Shown: in pieces, positions 54,331 to 63,977 of the stretch
Layout: each line of letters opens with the position of its first letter
How positions within the stretch are numbered: position 1 is the stretch's first letter
NCBI GenBank assembly: GCA_963775575.1
Contig: CAVZJG010000004.1
Coordinates: 433,814 to 497,813 of the forward strand
From: Roseiarcus sp963775575
GTDB lineage: Bacteria; Pseudomonadota; Alphaproteobacteria; Rhizobiales; Beijerinckiaceae
Length of the DNA stretch: 64,000 bases
Direction of reading: 5' to 3'
Position numbers and translations under genes: made by a program
The notes under the pieces: model-generated
Told to the model about the DNA's origin: nothing
The model's database searches: none
The model's input: the letters and a program-made list of their open reading frames with translations, nothing else

Positions 54331-57300
54331 ATGGGAGAGCCAAATTACGATTTCAGGCCCGAAGCGCCCGAGCTGTTTATCAGCTACGCCTCGGCGAATC
54401 TCGACCGCGCGTCCGCGCTCGCAACCCGCCTCGCCGCTGAAGGCTTTCGCGTCTGGTTCGACAAGGCGCGGCTCGCGCCGGGATGCGACTGGCACAAAGA
54501 AATCGAAAAGGGCTGCGAGGCCGCGCGGATAGTCGTGCCGCTGCTTACGCCGATCTGGAAACTTTCGGAATGGACGCGCTATGAAACCTACGGCCACGCC
54601 GCGGTGATGCCGCTGATCGCCGAGGGCGCCGAGAACGACGTGCTCACCCCGCCGTTGCGGCGTTGGCAGGCGCGGCGGTTCGATCCGCTGGCGGCGGACG
54701 AAGAGACATGGCGAGCGCTGTTCGCCGCGATCCGCGCAAAGCTCGCCGAGCCGGCGCCGGATCGCGCCCAGCGCCTCATCCGCCTGTTGCACGACCCCTG
54801 CGCCTATTTCACCGGACGCGACGCCGATCTCGTGCGCATCCACGAGGAATTGCATGAAGGCCCGGTCGCCGCGCTGACGCAGGGCCGCGTGCGCGCCATC
54901 GCCGCGCTCGGCGGCGTCGGCAAGACCACCCTCGCCAACGAATATGCGCGCCGCTTCTGGCGGCTCTATCCGCAGATCTTCTGGGTCGACGCGCGGCGCG
55001 GCTACGACAACGAATTCGCCGCGATCCACGATCTCCTGTTTCCCGATCGCGCGAGCCTGCCGATCACGCCGGAAGAGAAGGCAAAGGCGGCGCTCCGCGA
55101 ATTCGAAGGGTCGATGGAGCGGCTGCTGGTGCTCGACAATGTCGAGGACGAAGTCTCCTGTCGCGCCTGGATTCCGCGCTCCGGCGCCTGCCGCACGCTC
55201 ATCACTTCGCGCTTCGCCGATTGGCCGCAAGCGGCCGGCGTGCGCACCATCCACCTCTATGTGCTCGAAAGCGAAGCGGCGCGGCAGTTCCTGCTCGCGC
55301 GCGCGGCGCGTCAGGCTGTGGGCGACGAACTCGCCGCCTGCGACGAACTCGCCAGGCGCCTCGGCTACCTACCGCTCGCGCTCGAAGTCGCCGCCGCCTA
55401 TATCGTCGAACAGGGGCTAAGCTTTGCCGAATATCTCGGCCTGTATGAAAAGGCGACGGCGACGCTGCTCAGCGAACACGCGCTCGGCTCAGACCATTAT
55501 CCCGACCCAGTCATCGCCACCTGGCGCCCGACGATCGAGAAATTCTCGCCGCTCGCGCGCGCCATCCTCAGGCTGTCCGCGTGCCTCGCCGAAACGCCGA
55601 TCCAGTTCGACCTTTTCAAGGCGAGCGAACCGAGGGTGCGCGAATTCGCCGCCGCGTTCGGCGCGGTCGCGGCGCCGAACAACGACGCCGAGGCCGAACT
55701 CGCCTTGCGCGCGGCGATCGCGAAAGAGCTGCATCGCTATTCGATGGCGCTCGACTGGAACGGCAAGAGCTTTCGCGTCCACGGCCTGGTGCAGAAGGTC
55801 GAATGGCTGCGCGCGAACGGCGAAGAGCGGCGCCGCGCGCTGGCGCTGGCCTACGACCTCATCACGTCGTACGGACCGGGATCGGCGTTCGAGCCGGAGA
55901 ACTTTGCGATCTGGGATGCCTTGTTCCCGCATGGCGAAGCGGCGCACCGGCTCGGGCATGAGCCTGCGTCAACGCCGCCGTCGCCGGAGCTGATCGAGCG
56001 GCTCGACCAATACACGTTTGGTCGCGGACGGTTCGAGGAGTCCCTGACCTATTCCCGCGAGCGATTGCAGCGCGTCGAGGCGGAGTTCGGGCCGGAGAGC
56101 GAGGAGGTCGCCAGCGATCTCATCAATGTCGGCGAGGCGCTGCGAGTACTTGGTCATACGGTCGAGGCGCGAGCGTGTTTCCAACGCTCGGTGGAAATTC
56201 GTCGCAAACTTGGAGCCCCCAACGAACTGGCGACGAGTTTGAATTACCTCGGCTTGTCGGCACAAACGTACTCGGAATCGGTGACGATCTTTGAGGAAGC
56301 GCTGCGGATCATCGATAAGGTTGCAGACGCTGACTCGTCCACAAAACTGAAATTGCTGTTGAACCTAAGCACGTTCCTTTTTTACCAGGGCGAATTTTCA
56401 AAGGCCGGACCGGTCGCTGAGGCCGCGCTGGCGCTTGCCGAAACATCGGTGGGCCCCAAGCATCCGCTTACAGCGACATGTTTGGCTAACGTCGCGCATT
56501 TGCGGCAACAACAAAACGATTGGGGAACGGCTCGGGCCTTACTGGAGCGTGCGCTCGCTATCCGCGAAAAGGCGCTCGGGTCGGACCATCCAGATACGGC
56601 GCACGGACTCAACAACCTCGCCTCGCTGTTGCAGGTCCAAGGCGATCTCGCGGGCGCGCGGCCGCTCTGCGAGCGCGCGCTCGCGATCCGCGAAAAGGTT
56701 TTCGGGCCGGACCATCCCACAACGGCGGCGAGCCTCAGCAATCTCGCCTCGCTGTTGCACGACCAAGGCGATCTCGCCGGCGCGCGGCCGCTCCACGAGC
56801 GCGCGCTCGCGATCCGCGAAAAGGCGCTCGGGCCGGACCATCCCGACACGGCGACGAGCCTCAACAATCTCGCCTCGCTGCTGCAAGACCAGGGCGATCT
56901 CGCGGGCGCTCGGCCGCTCTACGAGCGCGCGCTCGCGATCTGGGAGAACGAGCTTGGGCCGGACCATCCCAACACGGCCGCGAGCCTCAACAATCTCGCC
57001 GTGCTATTGAAGAAGCAAGGCGATCTCGTCGGAGCGCGGCCGTTCTACGAGCGCGCGCTCGCGATCCACGAAAAGGCGCTCGGGCCGGAGCATCCCGACA
57101 CGGCGAGGAGCCTCAACAATCTCGCCTTGCTGTTGAAGGCCCAAGGCGATCTCGCGGGCGCGCGGGCGCTCTTCGAGCGCGCGCTCGCGATCTGGGAAAA
57201 GGCGCTCGGGCCGGAGCATCCCGACACGCTAGCTGCGGTCGGCAATCTTGCCGGTCTGCTCGACGACGAGCGTGAGTTCGCCGCCGCCGAGCCTTTGCAT

Positions 57301-57909
57301 CGTCGCTCACTCGAAGGGCTCATCCGCAAGCTCGGACCGAGCCACCCAGATGTGCTCTCCGAACAAAACAACCTCGGCGTCAGCTTGCGCCACGCCGGCC
57401 GCCCTGATCTCGCCGAGCCTTACGCGCGCGCCTGCGCGGACGCTACGCCCTCCGTGCTCGGCCCCACGCATCCGCGCTCGCTTTTCCGCCGCAACAATCT
57501 CGTCATCACGCTGCTGATGCTGCGCCGCGCGCCCGAGGCTGACGCGCTCATCGCCGAAAGCTGGCGCGCCACGGACCAGCGCTTCATGATCGTCTCGACA
57601 GGCGTCGCGTTCCTCGCCCTCATTTCCGCCGGTCTGCAGGCGAAGAGCCCCGCCGATCCTATCGGCCGACTGAAGACGCTACTGCTCGGTTGCGCCTTGC
57701 CTCGCGCGGAAGGGGTCGCCGATAAATGGGACGTCCTTTATCTCCTCGACTTTTTGCGCGATGCGTTGCCGGCGGGTTGGCGCGACTTCCTCGTCGCGCT
57801 GCTCGCCGCCATCAACGATCCCACGCGCGCCCCCACGCTCGACGCCTTCCCTCTCTGGCGCAACACGCCGGCTTTACCTCTGGAGACGCTATGGCCCGAT
57901 GCGCCTTAG
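54331..57909 (+). CDS. TIR-NB-ARC-TPR protein (bacterial NLR-like immune receptor)
   Basis: A 1192-residue protein. Residues 12-140 are TIR (ELFISYASANLDRASALATR, WFDKARLAPGCDWHKEIEKG), with the catalytic Glu85 in SEWTRYETYG. The NB-ARC ATPase follows: P-loop AALGGVGKTTLANEYA (about 192-207), Walker B LLVLDNVED, sensor LITSRFADW and the GLPL-type RLGYLPLALEVAA. The C-terminal half is TPR, with six 42-residue units that are almost identical (ALAIREKALGPDHPDTA, LNNLASLLQDQGDLAGARPL). Such proteins oligomerise on sensing a trigger and activate TIR NAD cleavage. AAAGG precedes the start. It heads a plus-strand set with the SLOG-SLATT and AAA-RyR genes. Confidence 0.92.
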   Translation: MGEPNYDFRPEAPELFISYASANLDRASALATRLAAEGFRVWFDKARLAPGCDWHKEIEKGCEAARIVVPLLTPIWKLSEWTRYETYGHAAVMPLIAEGAENDVLTPPLRRWQARRFDPLAADEETWRALFAAIRAKLAEPAPDRAQRLIRLLHDPCAYFTGRDADLVRIHEELHEGPVAALTQGRVRAIAALGGVGKTTLANEYARRFWRLYPQIFWVDARRGYDNEFAAIHDLLFPDRASLPITPEEKAKAALREFEGSMERLLVLDNVEDEVSCRAWIPRSGACRTLITSRFADWPQAAGVRTIHLYVLESEAARQFLLARAARQAVGDELAACDELARRLGYLPLALEVAAAYIVEQGLSFAEYLGLYEKATATLLSEHALGSDHYPDPVIATWRPTIEKFSPLARAILRLSACLAETPIQFDLFKASEPRVREFAAAFGAVAAPNNDAEAELALRAAIAKELHRYSMALDWNGKSFRVHGLVQKVEWLRANGEERRRALALAYDLITSYGPGSAFEPENFAIWDALFPHGEAAHRLGHEPASTPPSPELIERLDQYTFGRGRFEESLTYSRERLQRVEAEFGPESEEVASDLINVGEALRVLGHTVEARACFQRSVEIRRKLGAPNELATSLNYLGLSAQTYSESVTIFEEALRIIDKVADADSSTKLKLLLNLSTFLFYQGEFSKAGPVAEAALALAETSVGPKHPLTATCLANVAHLRQQQNDWGTARALLERALAIREKALGSDHPDTAHGLNNLASLLQVQGDLAGARPLCERALAIREKVFGPDHPTTAASLSNLASLLHDQGDLAGARPLHERALAIREKALGPDHPDTATSLNNLASLLQDQGDLAGARPLYERALAIWENELGPDHPNTAASLNNLAVLLKKQGDLVGARPFYERALAIHEKALGPEHPDTARSLNNLALLLKAQGDLAGARALFERALAIWEKALGPEHPDTLAAVGNLAGLLDDEREFAAAEPLHRRSLEGLIRKLGPSHPDVLSEQNNLGVSLRHAGRPDLAEPYARACADATPSVLGPTHPRSLFRRNNLVITLLMLRRAPEADALIAESWRATDQRFMIVSTGVAFLALISAGLQAKSPADPIGRLKTLLLGCALPRAEGVADKWDVLYLLDFLRDALPAGWRDFLVALLAAINDPTRAPTLDAFPLWRNTPALPLETLWPDAP
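56545..57250 (+). repeat. Six tandem 126-bp units coding TPR repeats
   Basis: Units start with codons for ERALAI[RWH]EK and repeat every 126 bases (42 codons). They differ by only a few substitutions, mostly at EKALGPDHPDTA and the QDQGDLAGARPL segment. Such near-identity points to recent amplification, and repeat number may vary between strains. Variable TPR arrays are typical of receptors that recognise changing targets. Confidence 0.88.
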
Positions 57910-57994
57910 CAGCCACTATGCGCAAGCGCTGCTTGCGTCACGAATCGAACCGCGGCGGCGAAGCTCTCCAGAGGGAGAAGGGGCGGAGCCCTGC

Positions 57995-58032
57995 GCCCCC
58001 TGGATCGCTTCGCTCAGCTCGCGATGACGGGG
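57995..58032. repeat. REP-like intergenic palindrome
   Basis: In the 166-base gap between the receptor and the SLOG gene, CCCCCTGGATCGCTTCGCTC and the following AGCTCGCGATGACGGGG form an imperfect palindrome (ATCGC 58004-58008 with GCGAT 58021-58025). Sequences of this kind (GGATCGCTTCGC...GCGATGACGG) are dispersed intergenic repeats in many alphaproteobacteria. It may affect mRNA processing between the genes. Confidence 0.6.
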
Positions 58033-58075
58033 AAGCATGGGCGCGCGTCGTTCGCGATCATCGGGAAGCGCTCCT

Positions 58076-60055
58076 ATGACCCCCTTCGTCCCCCGGCCCG
58101 TCCTCACCTACGTCGTCGGCGTCGTCGGCCATCGACCGCAAAAGCTTGCCAAAGACGCGAACGTCAAACAGCGCCTCAGCGACGCCTTCGCCGCCATCGA
58201 CGCGGCGTGTTTGAAGGAGTTCAATGACGCTGGCGGCGTCTATGCGTCGAATGCCGGGGACGACGCGACGAAGGAGCCGTATCGCGTCCGCCTGCTCACC
58301 GGCTTCGCCGAAGGAACCGATCAGCTTGCGGCCGAGGCCGCGCCGCCGGCCTGGGGGGTCGAGGCGATCCTTTCGGCGCCGCAAGAAGCTTATGAGATCG
58401 CCTTTGCGCCTGAAAACTCGTCGGACGGAACCGACAGGCGCGACGAATTCCGCTGCGCGCTCAAGCGCGCAAAACATCGCGTCGTCGAATTGCCCGAGCG
58501 ACTTGTGCGGCCGCCGAGAGGCAAGACGGCGCCGACGACGAAGGAAATCAAGGCCGCGCGGCAGGCGGGTTTTGGGCGCCAGGGCGCCTTTCTGGTCCGC
58601 CAGATCGACTTGCTCATCGTGGTCTGGGACGGCGAAGATCCCGAACATCACGGCGACGCCGCCGACGTTGTCGTGCGCGCGCTCGAGCGCGGCGTTCCTG
58701 TTCTTTGGTTTTCCTCAAACGAGGATCGCGCCCCTTGGCTGCTTCAACGCCCCGAGGATGTCGAGCGCGAGACCGAAGCGCCCGACGCGCTCGGCGGCGC
58801 GTTGCAGGACGCCATTGCCCGCGCGCTACGGCCGCCGGCGCTCGTTGATGCGAAATCCGCCGAACGACCCGCGCGCGCGAGGCTCGACACTTTCTTTGTC
58901 GAGCGCAGCCGCAGATTCTGTTGGTGGACGGCCTACGACTGCCTCAAACGCGGCTGGCGCATCTGGACGTGGCGAGTTCGAATTCCGCTCGAAGACCGCG
59001 ACGCCGTTCTAAAGAGCTGGAAGCCGTTCCTCGAGCGCGCGCCGGAAGGCGGCGGTTTTCGCGAACGGCTGGAAAGCGTGCTGCTGCCGCGCTACCACGC
59101 CGCTGGTCAGGTCGCGACTTATTATTCGCACGCCTATCGCAGCGCCTACGCGCTCGCCTATTTTCTCGCGACGTTCGCGGTCTTCGTTTCGCTGTTCGGC
59201 ACGCTGCCGTTCATTCCGCACGATCCGCCGGAAAGTCTGACGGTGAAGGCGATCCTCGTCGTCATCGAACTCGCGGTGATCGGGGCGATCATCGCGATCG
59301 TCGGCGAAGGACGGCGACGCGATTGGCACGGCCGCTGGCTCGATGCGCGCGCGCTCGCCGAGCGGCTGCGGCACAGACGCTTTCTCGCCCTGATCGGCGA
59401 ATGCGACGTCGCGCGCGATGATGGCGCGGCCTCTTCGACCGGCGCCGCGTGGACCTCGTGGTATTTGCGAGCGACGATCCGCGAACTCGGGCTGCCCTTT
59501 GGGCGGCTCGACGCAGCGTTCCAGCGCAACGCGCTGCTCGCGGCGCGCGAGTTCGAACTCGAAGAGCAGCTCAACTTCAACAAATCCAATCACCGCGCGC
59601 TGACCCATCTTAACCACCGCTTGCATTTCTGGGGCGATTTCTGCTTCTTCGCCACCGCGGGGGTGCTCGTCTTGTTTCTCGTCGGCTGGGCCTCGAATAT
59701 CGCGTTGCCGACGCCGGCTGGCGCGCTGCGCGGCGCCTGCGGCGCCAACGGCGAGCTTGCGTGCTGGCTCGATCATCTGAAGGCTTACGTGGTGCTGCTC
59801 GTCGCGCTGCTGCCGGCGATGGGCGCGGCGACCGCGGGCGTGCGGTTCACCGGAGATTTCGAAGAATTCGCCGAGCGCTCGCGAGAGACGGCTGAGCGGC
59901 TCTCCCGGCTCGCGACCGATTACGACAGAGCCGTCGACCGCGTCGAGTTCGAACTCACCGCCGATACGCTCGCCGAGACGGCGCGCATCATGGCGGAAGA
60001 CTTGAGCGACTGGCGTTCGCTATACGCGCGAAAGAAATTGTCCCTTCCCTCGTGA
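58076..60055 (+). CDS. SLOG-like nucleotide-sensor domain fused to a SLATT-like membrane effector
   Basis: A 659-residue protein. The N-terminal 230 residues start TYVVGVVGHRPQKLAKDANV, the G-x-x-GHR entry of SLOG domains, and include LLTGFAEGTDQLAAEAAPP and RQIDLLIVVWDGEDPEHHGD, consistent with binding a nucleotide-derived ligand. The C-terminal half has two hydrophobic pairs (YALAYFLATFAVFVSLFGTL with ILVVIELAVIGAIIAIVG near 350-410; FCFFATAGVLVLFLVGWA with YVVLLVALLPAMGAATAGV near 520-590) separated by a helical stretch, as in SLATT effectors, which are predicted pore formers. The start at 58076 has GGAAG upstream. The next gene starts 12 bases after its stop, so they are co-transcribed. 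Confidence 0.78.
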   Translation: MTPFVPRPVLTYVVGVVGHRPQKLAKDANVKQRLSDAFAAIDAACLKEFNDAGGVYASNAGDDATKEPYRVRLLTGFAEGTDQLAAEAAPPAWGVEAILSAPQEAYEIAFAPENSSDGTDRRDEFRCALKRAKHRVVELPERLVRPPRGKTAPTTKEIKAARQAGFGRQGAFLVRQIDLLIVVWDGEDPEHHGDAADVVVRALERGVPVLWFSSNEDRAPWLLQRPEDVERETEAPDALGGALQDAIARALRPPALVDAKSAERPARARLDTFFVERSRRFCWWTAYDCLKRGWRIWTWRVRIPLEDRDAVLKSWKPFLERAPEGGGFRERLESVLLPRYHAAGQVATYYSHAYRSAYALAYFLATFAVFVSLFGTLPFIPHDPPESLTVKAILVVIELAVIGAIIAIVGEGRRRDWHGRWLDARALAERLRHRRFLALIGECDVARDDGAASSTGAAWTSWYLRATIRELGLPFGRLDAAFQRNALLAAREFELEEQLNFNKSNHRALTHLNHRLHFWGDFCFFATAGVLVLFLVGWASNIALPTPAGALRGACGANGELACWLDHLKAYVVLLVALLPAMGAATAGVRFTGDFEEFAERSRETAERLSRLATDYDRAVDRVEFELTADTLAETARIMAEDLSDWRSLYARKKLSLPS

Positions 60056-60067
60056 GGAGGATTGCCT

Positions 60068-62665
60068 ATGGAGCCTTCCGTGAACGATCCGAAGAACCCG
60101 ATCCGGATCAAAGTCGTTGGCGACATTATCGAAGACCGCCACTTCTATCATGCTGGCGAACAGGTTGTTGAAGTGCGCGAACTTGGCGGCGCGGCGGCCT
60201 TGGCGCGGCTTCTGGCGGCGATCTTTGAGGCCGCTCCGGGGGCGACGCCAATCGATGTTCGGCTCGGATTGAAAACGCCGGAGGTCGGGCGTTTCCCGCC
60301 CTCGCATATGGCCTATGCCGTCTGGTCGCCCTCTAAGCCCAAGCGGGGCGACAAAGACGATCAGGCCAAAGTCTGGCGCGCCAAGCTGCCGATGGGCCAC
60401 GGACGCCCGCAAGAGCTGCCGCCGGACCAAGCGCGCAGCCAAGGTGACGAACCGAATTTCGAGCTGCTCGACCGCGAGATGCCCGGCGTCCTGGCGCTCG
60501 ACGACGGTGGTTTTGATTTCCGCAATCGAGATCGCAAGGATCTCTGGGGCTTGCCGGGGAAGAACGAACCGTCGCCCAAGTGGATCGTCCTCAAGATGTC
60601 GCATCCGATCACGCAGGGCGACTTGTGGCACGAACTGGTCGGGACTCACGCCGACAAGCTCATCACCATTGTTTCCGCGCATGAGCTGCGCGACGAACTC
60701 GCGCTGCTGCGCCGCAGCGCGTCGTGGGAAGGCGCGATCGAGGACCTCGACGCGGCGCTGCGCTCCGATCCCACGCTGAAGCCGCTGACAAGGAGCCGAC
60801 ATCTCATCGTCACGTTCTCCGCCGACGGCGCCCTATGGATCGATCGCGACAGCTCAGAGATCGCAACGCTCGTATTCGATCCCGAGCACGCCGAAGGGGA
60901 ATGGGCGGAAGACTTCGATGATCAGGTCTTTGGCTATCTCTGCTGCATGACCGCGGCGGTCGCGCGCGCCGCGGCCGAAAATGTAGCTGCCAAGGCCCAG
61001 CTGTCCTTTGGTCGGGCGATGGCCTTGGGGCTCGGCGCCATGCGCGAGCTCATGGAGAATGGCCATGGCCGTGTCACCCCTCGCGAGTCGCCTGCGGGCT
61101 ATCCCGTCAAGCGTCTCGCGGCGGCGCTGGCCGCCGGCAAACGTCGCTTCTCCATCGCCGCGTTCGCCCTCCCGCGTCCCGAGCCGACGCGGCGCCAATG
61201 GATGATGGCCGAAGATGCGCCGGGCGCTCCGGCGAGCCGCGGCGAATCGGTGATCCTCGGCCTTGCGCGGCAGGTGGTCATCAATGGTTATGATGCGTTG
61301 AAGGGCGTTCCTCACGCGCGGTTTGGCGCCTTGATCACCGCCGACCGCGCCGAAATCGAGGCCTTGCGCGGCCTGCGTCGTCTGATGCGCGATTACGACG
61401 CCAAGAAGAAAGCGGAGAAGCCGCTGTCGATTGGCGTGTTCGGTCCCCCCGGCGCCGGCAAGTCGTTCGGCGTCAAGCAGCTCGCAAAGGAGATCTTTGG
61501 CGAAACGGCGTGGCTCGAATTCAACCTGTCACAATTCGAAGGGGCCGACGAACTCGTCGGCGCCTTCCACCGGGTTCGCGATCTCGTGCTCGGCGGGATC
61601 ACCCCTGTGGTGTTCTGGGACGAGTTCGACTCCGGCGAGTACAGGTGGCTGCAATATCTGCTCGCGCCGATGCAGGACGGAAGGTTCCAGAGCGGGCGTC
61701 TCACCCATTCGATCGGCAAATGCGTCTTCGCCTTTGCCGGCGCCACGGCTTACAGCTTCAACGAGTTCGAAGCGAAGAAGAAGGACCCGGACCTCGGGAC
61801 GAATTTCAAAGTGAAGAAGGGCCCGGACTTCGCGAGCCGGCTCGACGCCTATTACAACGTGCTCGGCCCCAACCCGCGATCCTTCGAGGGCAAGCCGGAC
61901 GAGCGGGATCCCGACGACATCGCCGCGCCGCTGCGGCGCGCGCTGCTGATCCGCGCCTGGCTCGCCGGCAAGTCCGAGGCGCGTCTTGACATCGACTCCG
62001 ACCTGGTCGATGCGCTCCTGCTGGCCGAGAAGTTTACGCACGGCGCGAGATCGCTGGAGAAACTGGTCAAACCGCTGAAGGAAGCGCAGGGCGAGCCGAT
62101 CCGCCGCTCGATGCTGCCGCCGCACCTGCGTTTGGCGATGCATGTCGAAGCCAGGGGCTTCTACGAGATCCTCGCGCGCAACATGAGCTACCGCATGTCT
62201 GAGATGATCGACAAGATCGCCGAGTGGATCCACAAGGCGTGGCTCGAGGGCGATTGGCCGAGGCAGTCCTATCTCGATAAACCCTTCGCCGACCTCGCGC
62301 CGATCGACAAAGAGGACAATCGCGCCGCGGCGCGTCGCATTCCCGACGTGCTCGCCCTCGTCGGCCTCGGCCTCGCCAAGCCGGAAGATGTCGATGAGAA
62401 GAAGAAGGCCGACGAGGCGCAGGTTAAGACTTATATCAACTTCCACATCGAGCGCCTTGCCGAAGCCGAGCACGAGGGCTGGATGAAACAGCGCGCCAAG
62501 AATGGCTGGGTGTTCGGGAAAGAGCGCGACGACGCCAAGAAACACCACCCCTCGATGGTCCCCTACGCACAGCTCTCCGAGCCGGAAAAGGACAAGGACC
62601 GCGCCGCCGTGCGCAACTACCTCGCGCAGGTGAAGGGGGCGGGGTATGAGATTGTCTGGTTGTGA
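60068..62665 (+). CDS. MoxR-like AAA+ ATPase with a C-terminal RyR domain
   Basis: An 865-residue protein. The start at 60068 is set by a perfect AGGAGG (60055-60060) seven bases upstream. The first 330 residues look like a degenerate ribokinase-type domain (HLIVTFSADGALWIDRDSSE, FDDQVFGYLCCMTAAVARA). The AAA+ core has Walker A FGPPGAGKSFGVKQ (about 458-471), EGADELVGAFHRVRD and Walker B TPVVFWDEFDSGE. The last 80 residues are a RyR domain (HIERLAEAEHEGWMKQRAKN, HPSMVPYAQLSEPEKDKDR). RyR and SLOG modules recur in bacterial conflict systems and probably read nucleotide-derived signals. With the TIR receptor and SLOG-SLATT protein it forms one functional set; the ATPase may remodel or gate the membrane effector. 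Confidence 0.85.
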   Translation: MEPSVNDPKNPIRIKVVGDIIEDRHFYHAGEQVVEVRELGGAAALARLLAAIFEAAPGATPIDVRLGLKTPEVGRFPPSHMAYAVWSPSKPKRGDKDDQAKVWRAKLPMGHGRPQELPPDQARSQGDEPNFELLDREMPGVLALDDGGFDFRNRDRKDLWGLPGKNEPSPKWIVLKMSHPITQGDLWHELVGTHADKLITIVSAHELRDELALLRRSASWEGAIEDLDAALRSDPTLKPLTRSRHLIVTFSADGALWIDRDSSEIATLVFDPEHAEGEWAEDFDDQVFGYLCCMTAAVARAAAENVAAKAQLSFGRAMALGLGAMRELMENGHGRVTPRESPAGYPVKRLAAALAAGKRRFSIAAFALPRPEPTRRQWMMAEDAPGAPASRGESVILGLARQVVINGYDALKGVPHARFGALITADRAEIEALRGLRRLMRDYDAKKKAEKPLSIGVFGPPGAGKSFGVKQLAKEIFGETAWLEFNLSQFEGADELVGAFHRVRDLVLGGITPVVFWDEFDSGEYRWLQYLLAPMQDGRFQSGRLTHSIGKCVFAFAGATAYSFNEFEAKKKDPDLGTNFKVKKGPDFASRLDAYYNVLGPNPRSFEGKPDERDPDDIAAPLRRALLIRAWLAGKSEARLDIDSDLVDALLLAEKFTHGARSLEKLVKPLKEAQGEPIRRSMLPPHLRLAMHVEARGFYEILARNMSYRMSEMIDKIAEWIHKAWLEGDWPRQSYLDKPFADLAPIDKEDNRAAARRIPDVLALVGLGLAKPEDVDEKKKADEAQVKTYINFHIERLAEAEHEGWMKQRAKNGWVFGKERDDAKKHHPSMVPYAQLSEPEKDKDRAAVRNYLAQVKGAGYEIVWL

Positions 62666-62753
62666 GCGAACGCGGTCAGAAGACGCCGGGCGTGAACTTG
62701 TGTGTGATTGAGCGCCGAAGCGGGGGTCTGACGCACTTTTGATGACGGTCGGG

Positions 62754-63338
62754 TCACGTGGCGCCGATGACCCGTGCCTGAAGCAAGTCGAGTTTTCCTC
62801 GCCCATACATCTGGCGCTTGACCAGCTTGAGCTTGCAGATCTGGCCTTCGGCTTGGCCGTTGGACCAACCCGACGAGATTGCGGCGCTCACGGCGGCTTT
62901 GTCTTTTGTGACGCCGTTCGCGAATCCGGCGACGAGACTCGTCTTGGCGCGCTCGATCCACGGATCGAGTTCCGCTAGCGCCTTTCTTCGGATCATGGCT
63001 TGGAAATCCGCCACGATTTCGCGCGCCTCGACCAGAAGCTCGACGCCGCTCTCGATGGCGGCGACGGTTACGGTCTCGGCCTTAGAGAGCCGGTCGCGCC
63101 CGATCGTCATCAACCGGGCGATGGTTCGGGCGGAGGGCGTGCGGCTTATCGCGCTCGCATCCATCTTTTCCGATCGCCGACGTCGTCCGCTCCACTCACT
63201 GACGACACGAAGGCATCCGCGAAACCCCTGCCGCTTCAGTGAACGCCATAGCTCAGAACCATTGCGACGCCCCGCCGCCCATTGCTCGTCTAGCCAGGGA
63301 AGGTAGGCTTCGAGCGAGCTGCTGCGAACGCGGAACAT
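62754..63338 (-). pseudogene. ISL3-family transposase, C-terminal part (left copy)
   Basis: A 194-residue frame from MFRVRSSSLEAYLPWLDEQW to SGWSNGQAEGQICKLKLVKR, QMYGRGKLDLLQARVIGAT. The last strings are diagnostic of ISL3 (DDE) transposases, with the final catalytic Glu in GQAEGQ. About the first half of a normal 400-450-residue enzyme is missing; the frame starts right at the inverted-repeat centre, so the protein is inactive. Confidence 0.88.
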
Positions 63339-63371
63339 GTCCGACCTCTGACCGCGGGTCTCACCCGAAAG

Positions 63372-63977
63372 GTGCTTCGCGGTCAGAGGTCGGACATGTT
63401 CCGCGTTCGCAGCAGCTCGCTCGAAGCCTACCTTCCCTGGCTAGACGAGCAATGGGCGGCGGGGCGTCGCAATGGTTCTGAGCTATGGCGTTCACTGAAG
63501 CGGCAGGGGTTTCGCGGATGCCTTCGTGTCGTCAGTGAGTGGAGCGGACGACGTCGGCGATCGGAAAAGATGGATGCGAGCGCGATAAGCCGCACGCCCT
63601 CCGCCCGAACCATCGCCCGGTTGATGACGATCGGGCGCGACCGGCTCTCTAAGGCCGAGACCGTAACCGTCGCCGCCATCGAGAGCGGCGTCGAGCTTCT
63701 GGTCGAGGCGCGCGAAATCGTGGCGGATTTCCAAGCCATGATCCGAAGAAAGGCGCTAGCGGAACTCGATCCGTGGATCGAGCGCGCCAAGACGAGTCTC
63801 GTCGCCGGATTCGCAAACGGCGTCACAAAAGACAAAGCCGCCGTGAGCGCCGCAATCTCGTCGGGTTGGTCCACGGCCAAGCCGAAGGCCAGATCCGCAA
63901 GCTCGAGCTGGTCAAGCGCGAGAGGTATGGGCCAGGAAAATGGACTTCTTCAGGCACGGGTCATCGGCGCCACGTGA
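63372..63977 (+). pseudogene. ISL3-family transposase, C-terminal part (right copy, frameshifted)
   Basis: The same sequence as the left copy in opposite orientation: SSSLEAYLPWLDEQWAAGRR through AAISSGWS. A one-base deletion near 63872 then shifts the frame, so the GQAEGQ motif is lost and the reading becomes TAKPKARSASSSWSS. This copy is more damaged than the left one. Confidence 0.88.
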
